NCBI GenBank assembly: GCA_029263895.1
Contig: JARIDO010000035.1
Location: forward strand, 186,001-250,000
Source of the DNA: Sporosarcina sp.
Lineage (GTDB): Bacteria > Bacillota > Bacilli > Bacillales_A > Planococcaceae
Direction: 5' to 3'
DNA: 64,000 bases
Shown: positions 58,385 through 64,000 of the stretch, in pieces
How the letters are laid out: each line of letters begins with the position of its first letter
Numbering within the stretch: the first letter of the stretch is position 1
Notes under the pieces: model-generated
What the model saw: the letters and a program-made list of their open reading frames with translations, nothing else
Database searches by the model: none
Told to the model about the DNA's origin: nothing
Made by a program: the position numbers and the translations under genes

Positions 58385-59674
58385 TTGAACAATGAACCAT
58401 TAGCCTATCGAATGAGACCGACAACAATAGATGAAATAGCTGGACAAAAAGAGATCATTGGAGAAAAAACCGCTCTTTATAAAATGGTCAAGAAAGGTCA
58501 TGTCCCTTCAATGCTCCTTTATGGAGAACCTGGCATTGGCAAAACGTCATTGGCATATGCAATTGCCGGTTCTAGTAATCTACCTTTCATAGCATTGAAT
58601 GCAACTGTTTCTGGTAAAAAAGACATCGAAGGTGTTGTTGCAGAGTCTAGAATTACAGGGAAAGTTCTTCTATTCCTCGATGAAATCCACCGGTTCAATA
58701 AACTCCAGCAAGACACATTGCTACCTCATGTCGAAAGTGGTGCAATTGTTTTAATAGGGGCAACGACTGAAAACCCCTATCATGATGTAAATCCTGCCAT
58801 CCGTTCTCGCTGTGGCGAAATCCGGCAATTAACGCGCTTGGAACCTAGTGATCTTGTTGAACTTTTAACAAGAGCTTTGTCTAATGAAGAGCGTGGTTTG
58901 GGTAAAATGGCAATAGAAATAACACCTGATCAAATTAATAAAATTGCTGAAGGAGTCAACGGTGATGCCCGTAAAGCATTGACTGTTCTTGAGTCGACGA
59001 TTTCTGCAAGTGACGAAATAGATGAAAAGATTGTTGTCGAAGAGTGGTTGATCGATAACCTATTAGGCAGGATAGGATTATTTGGGGATAAAAAAGGTTC
59101 ACATTTCTATAATTTATTATCCGCTCTACAAAAATCCGTTCGTGGAAGTGATGTAAATGCGGGTATTTATTATCTGGCACATCTACTCGAAATTGGCGAC
59201 TTAGTAGCAGTTTCACGACGGTTACTTGTCATGGCGTATGAGGATATCGGACTCGCCTCTCCAGAAGTTGGTCCACATGTGTTAGCTGCAACAGAAGCAG
59301 CCGTCAGACTAGGTATGCCTGAAGCACGAATACCGTTAGCAAATGCAGTCATCGAAATGTGTCTAGCTTCTAAATCAAATTCTGCTTACAAAGCGTTTGA
59401 TTCCGCGGTCGCAGCGATTAATGCTGGAAAAACTGGAGATATACCTCTCCATTTACGAGATACACATTATAAAGGTGCAGCAGACTTGGGTCATGTCGGC
59501 TACATATACCCCCATTCAACGCCTGTCGGTTCATTTGGTGGTTGGGCAAACCAACACTACTTACCCGACAAAATTCGAAATATCGAGTTTTACGAACCCG
59601 TCCATGCGGGTGAAGAGAAGAAAATGGCTGCAATCTATGAGAAGTTAAAAGGATTTAAAAAGAAAAGACAGTGA
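58385..59674 (+). CDS. rarA: Replication-associated recombination protein RarA (MgsA)
   Basis: AAA+ ATPase that acts at stalled replication forks. The 429-residue protein has MRPTTIDEIAGQKE, Walker A GEPGIGKTSLA, Walker B LFLDEIHRF, TTENPYHDVN and the C-terminal tetramerisation domain (YIYPHSTPVGSFGGW). It starts at TTG 58385 with AAGGAGTG six bases upstream (ORF track 13 codons early). Divergent from cymR. Confidence 0.95.
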   Translation: MNNEPLAYRMRPTTIDEIAGQKEIIGEKTALYKMVKKGHVPSMLLYGEPGIGKTSLAYAIAGSSNLPFIALNATVSGKKDIEGVVAESRITGKVLLFLDEIHRFNKLQQDTLLPHVESGAIVLIGATTENPYHDVNPAIRSRCGEIRQLTRLEPSDLVELLTRALSNEERGLGKMAIEITPDQINKIAEGVNGDARKALTVLESTISASDEIDEKIVVEEWLIDNLLGRIGLFGDKKGSHFYNLLSALQKSVRGSDVNAGIYYLAHLLEIGDLVAVSRRLLVMAYEDIGLASPEVGPHVLAATEAAVRLGMPEARIPLANAVIEMCLASKSNSAYKAFDSAVAAINAGKTGDIPLHLRDTHYKGAADLGHVGYIYPHSTPVGSFGGWANQHYLPDKIRNIEFYEPVHAGEEKKMAAIYEKLKGFKKKRQ

Positions 59675-59704
59675 AAAGTGCTTACTTTTTCACTGTCTTT
59701 TCTT
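59661..59704 (+). terminator. Terminator overlapping the rarA stop
   Basis: AAAAGACAGTGAAAA pairs with TTTTTCACTGTCTTTT. The 5' arm encodes the last Lys/Arg residues of RarA. Confidence 0.92.
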
Positions 59705-59773
59705 TAATAACGGTATTTAACAACAATATAGTTTACATAATTATATTACGAGAAAATATTATTCTGAACCATA

Positions 59774-59816
59774 AAAAAAAACGATCACTTTTAAAATAAA
59801 AGTAATCGTTTTTTTA
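59774..59816. terminator. Terminator after cheV, bidirectional
   Basis: AAAAACGAT and ACTTTT pair with AAAGT and ATCGTTTTT around AAAATA, flanked by A and T runs. It lies 12 bases beyond the cheV stop. Confidence 0.9.
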
Positions 59817-59828
59817 TATTTCTAATGC

Positions 59829-60734
59829 TCACAATATCAATTCATCAATTTTCAATACCAATTCTGCAATTTCGGGCTTACTAATTTGAGCATTCGCTCC
59901 AACAGAAAGTCCTTTATGCAACAATTCGTCTGTGATCAATGAAGAGAAAATAATAATCGGTAACTGCGCAAGTTCATGATTATCACGAATTCTTCTTGTG
60001 AAATGGTGACCATCCATTTGTGGCATTTCGATATCTGTAATGACCAAGTTTACTTCTTCAGATACATTTTCACCTTCCGCAACAATGCTTTCTAAATAGC
60101 CCAGTGCGTCTTTTCCATTTTCAAAAAATTCTACATTAACATAACCAGCTTCATTCAGCGTGTCATGAAGTAACTCTCTAAGTAATGGCGAATCTTCTGC
60201 AGCGATGATGCGTTTTTCTGAACGGTCACGTTTCCCTAGTTTTTTCACTTGATCTACACTAATCCCAGTATCAGGATTAATGTCTACTATGATTTTTTCA
60301 AAATCAAGAAGCAATAACATCTCGCCTTCTTGTTTAATGACGCCAATAACTTGTGAATCGTTAGATGTGTAAATATCATTTGGTTTTTCGATTCTATCCC
60401 ATGAAATACGATGAATTTGAGTAACGTTATGAACATGGAAAACTACTTGTTGTCTGTTAAATGCAGCAACAATATATTTCTCCTCACTTTTATTTGTTGA
60501 AGGTGGCATTCCTAATACTTTTTCCATATTGATGACTGGAAGTACTTCACCGCGTAATTGAATAATCCCTTCAATCGCTGGATGAGCATGCGGTATCGGA
60601 GTAACTGGCATTGGTAAAATAATTTCTTTGACTTTGATAACATTTATACCGTACCGATTATTCCCCATTTGGAATTCTATGATTTCTAGTTCATTTGTAC
60701 CACTTTCCAACAATATGCCTTGTTGATTTGTCAT
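59829..60734 (-). CDS. cheV: Chemotaxis adaptor CheV (CheW plus receiver)
   Basis: Couples chemoreceptors to CheA and mediates adaptation. The 301-residue protein has an N-terminal CheW-like domain (NRYGINVIKVKEII, IEGIIQLRGEVLPVINM) and a C-terminal receiver domain with the phospho-acceptor Asp in VITDIEMPQMDG. ATG 60734 follows AGAGGG by nine bases; the ORF-track ATG abuts the SD. It is the only chemotaxis gene in the window. Its promoter has two palindromes. Confidence 0.96.
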   Translation of the reverse strand: MTNQQGILLESGTNELEIIEFQMGNNRYGINVIKVKEIILPMPVTPIPHAHPAIEGIIQLRGEVLPVINMEKVLGMPPSTNKSEEKYIVAAFNRQQVVFHVHNVTQIHRISWDRIEKPNDIYTSNDSQVIGVIKQEGEMLLLLDFEKIIVDINPDTGISVDQVKKLGKRDRSEKRIIAAEDSPLLRELLHDTLNEAGYVNVEFFENGKDALGYLESIVAEGENVSEEVNLVITDIEMPQMDGHHFTRRIRDNHELAQLPIIIFSSLITDELLHKGLSVGANAQISKPEIAELVLKIDELIL

Positions 60735-60765
60735 CGTAGTCATCCCTCTCTTTCGCCCAAAACAG

Positions 60766-60817
60766 GACTATATATATAGTCACAATAACCCTTTATAGCT
60801 AGTTAGTCAATGACTAA
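60766..60817 (-). promoter_or_regulatory. cheV promoter with two palindromes
   Basis: -35 TTGACT (60810-60805) and -10 TATTGT (60787-60782) are 17 bases apart. TTAGTCA-A-TGACTAA (60803-60817) covers the -35. The perfect palindrome GACTATATATATAGTC (60766-60781) covers the expected transcription start. Confidence 0.55.
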
Positions 60818-60930
60818 TTGATTGTTAAACGACATTTCCAGCTTATACGTTTAACAACCCATTAAAAAAATGTTTTGTTACTTGTGGATCATTTTTTAGC
60901 CCCGTATTCGTTTATACATTACTTTATATG

Positions 60931-61698
60931 TCAATCTGCATCTTTTACTCTTTTAATTGGCATATCAGAAACAATATCATTCATGACCCAACTTGCACAC
61001 ACAAGGCCAGCTACTGAGGGTACAAAAGCATTTGATGCTGGTGGCATTTGCGCTTTGCGGATCGTGGCATCTGGCTTACCTACTGTTCCTACAACATCCT
61101 CCTTTACAACAATTGGACTTTCGTCAGAAAAAACAACTGGAACCCCTTTATGTATACCTTCCTTGCGCAATCTTACTCGAATGACTTTAGCCACAGGATC
61201 CGTATGCGTTCTTGAAATGTCAGCAATTTTAAATCGTGTCGGATCTACTTTGTTTGCAGCACCCATACTCGATATGATTTTCACGTCTCGAATTAGACAT
61301 TCTTTAATGAGATGTATTTTATAACTAATTGTATCTGAAGCATCTATTACGTAATCGGGTTTGTAACTAAAGAATTTGTCTGCTGTTTCTTCTGTATAGA
61401 ACATGTGTAAAGAAATTACTTCGCAGTCTTCATTTATATCTCGAATTCGTTCTTCCATCACTTCTGTCTTAGGACGACCAATTGTAGATAAATAAGCGAC
61501 CAGTTGACGGTTTACATTTGTAATATCTATATCATCTTTATCGACAAGTATAATTCTTCCGATGCCACTTCTAGCACATGCCTCTGCAGCAAACGAACCG
61601 ACACCACCTATCCCCAGAATTGCTACCGTCGTATTTCGATTGCGTTTGACACCTTCAGCACCAATTGCTAATTCGTTTCTAGAAAATTGATGTAACAA
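60931..61698 (-). CDS. tcdA: tRNA threonylcarbamoyladenosine dehydratase TcdA
   Basis: E1-like enzyme that cyclises t6A37 to ct6A37 with ATP. The 255-residue protein has MLHQFSRNELAIG, the nucleotide motif ILGIGGVGSFAAEA, DITNVNRQL, VIDASDTISYK and PPASNAFVPSVAG. It is B. subtilis YrvM in sequence and position and lies just downstream of the 6S RNA gene. It acts on the same base as MtaB, also in this window. Confidence 0.95.
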   Translation of the reverse strand: MLHQFSRNELAIGAEGVKRNRNTTVAILGIGGVGSFAAEACARSGIGRIILVDKDDIDITNVNRQLVAYLSTIGRPKTEVMEERIRDINEDCEVISLHMFYTEETADKFFSYKPDYVIDASDTISYKIHLIKECLIRDVKIISSMGAANKVDPTRFKIADISRTHTDPVAKVIRVRLRKEGIHKGVPVVFSDESPIVVKEDVVGTVGKPDATIRKAQMPPASNAFVPSVAGLVCASWVMNDIVSDMPIKRVKDAD

Positions 61699-61745
61699 AA
61701 AAATACCGCCTTTCTATGTTCGTACGTTTACTATTCATTGCTCAT

Positions 61746-61977
61746 AAAAGCCCCCTCCGTATTACAGAGGGGGCGTTTCAATTAAATCAGAACGAATCCC
61801 GATTGTGCCGTCTTTTGTAGTATCGTTTTGATCCCGCTTTAAGCAGGTGGGTGTCCTATACGGTTCATTTGAAGTCCCGATGAAAGGCATGACATCCGAA
61901 TCGAAATGCAGACTCCCGACGATTTAGTGTTCGGTCAAAACTGATTGGCAACTAACGAACACTCCAGGATTCGTATT
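61746..61977 (-). ncRNA. ssrS: 6S RNA
   Basis: Gene-free 230-base segment between aspS and tcdA, the site of 6S-1 RNA (bsrA) in B. subtilis. Closing stem ACGAATCC with GGATTCGT (61974-61967 and 61799-61792), an inner AGTGTTCG/CGAACACT hairpin in the 5' part, and a strong terminator (GCCCCCTCTGT with ACGGAGGGGGC, then TTTT) at its end. 6S RNA mimics an open promoter and binds sigma-A RNA polymerase in stationary phase. Exact ends are estimated and the full fold was not computed. Confidence 0.85.
61750..61774 (-). terminator. 6S RNA terminator
   Basis: GCCCCCTCTGT pairs with ACGGAGGGGGC around AAT (one G-T pair possible), followed by TTTTATG. Confidence 0.93.
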
Positions 61978-61983
61978 AGCTTT

Positions 61984-62012
61984 ATATTAGCACATTTTCA
62001 ATGCTTCTTCAA
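61984..62012 (-). promoter_or_regulatory. Sigma-A promoter of 6S RNA
   Basis: TTGAAG and TAATAT are separated by 17 bases and place the start near 61977, three bases before the closing stem. Confidence 0.7.
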
Positions 62013-62062
62013 CTTGAGAACTCAATTGATCGAATATTACCACAACATTGCTATAGGACTTT

Positions 62063-63823
62063 TTATTTGTTGGTTGCGATTTGTATGCCTAACTCAGATA
62101 GTTGTGCAGTATCGACTTTATCAGGTGCAGATGTCAACAAACAGCTTGCACTTGCCGTTTTTGGAAATGCAATTGTATCGCGTAAGTTTGTTGATCCTGA
62201 TAATAACATGACAATACGATCCAAACCAAATGCAATCCCGCCATGTGGTGGAGTCCCATATTCAAATGCATCTAACAGAAAACCAAACTGTTCGTAAGCT
62301 TTTTCTTCAGTGAAACCTAATGCTTTAAACATTTGTTCTTGAACATCACGTTGGTAAATTCGTAATGAACCTCCGCCTAATTCATAGCCGTTTAATACTA
62401 AGTCGTAAGCTTGTGCTTTCACTGTTTGGGGACTTGCTATAAGTTCCTCAACATTCGCGGGCATCGTAAACGGGTGATGTGCAGCATAGTAACGACCATC
62501 TTCTTCATCATACTCAAATAATGGCCAATCAGTTACCCACAAGAAGTTGAATTGAGTCTCATCAATTAAATTCAATTCTTTACCCATTTTCATACGGAGT
62601 GCACCAAGTGCGTCTGCAACTACTGATTTTTTATCAGCTACGAATAGAAGTAAGTCGCCCGCTTCCGCATTTGCAGCTTCTATGAGTGAATTCGCTTCTT
62701 GTTCTTCAAAAAATTTAGCAATTGGACCTTTAAGTCCTTCACCATCTACTTTTAACCAAGCAAGCCCTTTTGCGCCATGCCGCCCAGCAAACTCTCCAAG
62801 TGCATCAATGTCTTTTCTAGAGTAATTATCTGCCGCGTCTTTCACATTAATTAGCTTTACTTGGCCACCAGCTTCAATAGCTCCAGAAAAGACTTTAAAT
62901 GATGAGTTTTGAACAAGATCTGAAACATCCGTTAACTCCATTTCGAAACGCGTATCCGGTTTGTCAGAGCCAAAGCGTGCCATCGCTTCATCATATGGCA
63001 AACGATTGAATGGAATCGAAATATCTATCCCTTTTACATCTTTCATAATCTTTTTCATTAATTTTTCATTTATCGCAATGATTTCTTCCATTGACATGAA
63101 ACTCATTTCCATATCAATTTGCGTAAATTCAGGTTGACGGTCAGCACGTAAGTCTTCATCACGGAAACAACGAGCAATTTGATAATACCTGTCAAACCCT
63201 GACACCATAAGCATTTGTTTAAATAACTGGGGTGATTGTGGAAGTGCATAAAACTCACCTTCATGAACACGACTTGGAACAAGATAATCGCGGGCGCCTT
63301 CAGGTGTAGATTTCGTTAAAATAGGTGTTTCTACTTCAAGGAAACCTTCGCCATCCAAAAAGTTCCGAACCGTTTTAGAAATGTCTGAACGCATTTTAAA
63401 TGTTTTCGCAAGTTGAGGGCGGCGTAAATCTAAATATCTATATTTAAGTTTAATCTCCTCACTAACATCTGTATCGTCTTCAATTATGAAAGGTGGGTTT
63501 TTCGCACTATTTATAATCACAATATCTTCTACTTGTATTTCAATTGAACCTGTTTTCATATTTTTGTTTTTCTGTTTATCTTCACGCTCAATGACTTTAC
63601 CTGTTAGTTCCACAACGAATTCATTGCGAAGTTTATCGGCAATTTCTAGCGCTTCTTTTGAAATTGCAGGATTAAACACAGTTTGCACTATTCCGGCTCT
63701 GTCCCGTAAATCGACGAAGATAAGTCCTCCAAGGTCCCTTCTCTTTTGAACCCATCCTTTGAGTGTAATGGTTTCTCCTATTTGCTGCTCCGTCAATTCA
63801 CCACAATAATGTGTTCGTTGCAT
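62063..63823 (-). CDS. aspS: Aspartate--tRNA ligase
   Basis: Charges tRNA-Asp (and perhaps tRNA-Asn). The 586-residue protein has the anticodon-binding OB fold ([20 protein letters not shown]), class II motif 2 ([18 protein letters not shown]), the bacterial insertion domain and motif 3 ([13 protein letters not shown]). ATG 63823 follows GAGGCGG by nine bases; the ORF-track ATG abuts it. It follows hisS in the usual hisS-aspS operon. Confidence 0.97.
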   Translation of the reverse strand: MQRTHYCGELTEQQIGETITLKGWVQKRRDLGGLIFVDLRDRAGIVQTVFNPAISKEALEIADKLRNEFVVELTGKVIEREDKQKNKNMKTGSIEIQVEDIVIINSAKNPPFIIEDDTDVSEEIKLKYRYLDLRRPQLAKTFKMRSDISKTVRNFLDGEGFLEVETPILTKSTPEGARDYLVPSRVHEGEFYALPQSPQLFKQMLMVSGFDRYYQIARCFRDEDLRADRQPEFTQIDMEMSFMSMEEIIAINEKLMKKIMKDVKGIDISIPFNRLPYDEAMARFGSDKPDTRFEMELTDVSDLVQNSSFKVFSGAIEAGGQVKLINVKDAADNYSRKDIDALGEFAGRHGAKGLAWLKVDGEGLKGPIAKFFEEQEANSLIEAANAEAGDLLLFVADKKSVVADALGALRMKMGKELNLIDETQFNFLWVTDWPLFEYDEEDGRYYAAHHPFTMPANVEELIASPQTVKAQAYDLVLNGYELGGGSLRIYQRDVQEQMFKALGFTEEKAYEQFGFLLDAFEYGTPPHGGIAFGLDRIVMLLSGSTNLRDTIAFPKTASASCLLTSAPDKVDTAQLSELGIQIATNK

Positions 63824-63868
63824 TGTATTCATCCGCCTCTCAGTTTATATAAAGCTTTCTTAATACGC

Positions 63869-64000
63869 TTATGCTAAATTGTTCTTTAATAATTGAAGTA
63901 AATCAGTCATCGCGATTTTTTCTTGTTCACCATTGGACAATGTTTTCAGTTGTACTACATCTTCTGCTACCTCATCTTCTCCAATTATAATAACGAATTT
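63869..64000 (-). CDS. hisS: Histidine--tRNA ligase, C-terminal end (runs off the window)
   Basis: Open at the window edge and absent from the ORF track. The last 43 codons read KFVIIIGEDEV and end TDLLQLLKNNLA, matching the C-terminal anticodon-binding domain of HisRS. It lies 45 bases upstream of aspS on the same strand. Confidence 0.9.
   Translation of the reverse strand, partial: KFVIIIGEDEVAEDVVQLKTLSNGEQEKIAMTDLLQLLKNNLA

Overview
The window is a stretch of a low-GC, endospore-forming Firmicute chromosome. Gene content and order follow the Bacillus subtilis chromosome from sigA/dnaG to hisS/aspS closely, while a single-chain glycyl-tRNA synthetase, several missing B. subtilis neighbours and the protein sequences suggest Bacillales outside Bacillus sensu stricto, most likely Planococcaceae (Sporosarcina-like). 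This placement is inferred from gene content and remembered family sequences, not from a search. Almost all genes lie on the minus strand; plus-strand genes are glyQS, one orphan membrane protein, rpsT, yqzM, sigK and rarA.

Layout. (1) 1-5.5 kb: 5' end of rpoD, dnaG, the PPDK regulatory kinase and CcpN, then glyQS behind a glycine T-box. (2) 5.5-18.5 kb: recO-era-cdd-dgkA-ybeY-pgpH-phoH-yqfD-yqfC, then a floA/nfeD membrane-microdomain operon behind a SigW-type promoter, rpsU, deoC and mtaB. (3) 18.5-20.4 kb: an AT-rich, gene-poor interval with one orphan four-helix membrane protein; the most accessory-looking part of the window. (4) 20.4-30.2 kb: rsmE-prmA, the heat-shock operon hrcA-grpE-dnaK-dnaJ behind a CIRCE operator, hemW and lepA. 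(5) 30.3-43.6 kb: spoIIP-gpr, rpsT, holA, yqzM, the comEA-comEB-comEC DNA-uptake operon, yqeM-rsfS-yqeK-nadD-yhbY-aroE-yqeH-yqeG ribosome/NAD/shikimate cluster, intact sigK and an unlisted 28-residue membrane peptide. (6) 43.7-64 kb: mtnN, yrrS, greA, udk, trmR, mltG, yrzB-ruvX-yrzL-alaS (alanine T-box), recD2, a TPR protein, mnmA-yrvO-cymR, rarA, cheV, tcdA, 6S RNA, aspS and the 3' end of hisS.

How they work together. The region is a housekeeping block: translation and tRNA modification (glyQS, alaS, aspS, hisS, mtaB, mnmA with its sulfur donor YrvO, tcdA, trmR, rsmE, prmA, era, ybeY, rsfS, yqeH), replication/repair (dnaG, holA, recO, recD2, ruvX, rarA), protein folding, and sporulation (yqfC, yqfD, spoIIP, gpr, sigK).

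I see no CRISPR array, tRNA gene, complete insertion sequence, prophage or recognisable new multigene system. The most interesting signals are fine-scale: comEC (and probably recO) appear to start at ATT codons; two sporulation genes, yqfC and spoIIP, share an arrangement in which a hairpin holds the ribosome-binding site in its 3' arm and a sigma-E-like -10 element in its loop; perfect palindromes sit in the cheV and comE promoters; and a small membrane peptide lies next to sigK. Many start codons were moved from the ORF track because a clear Shine-Dalgarno (SD) sequence identifies another codon.
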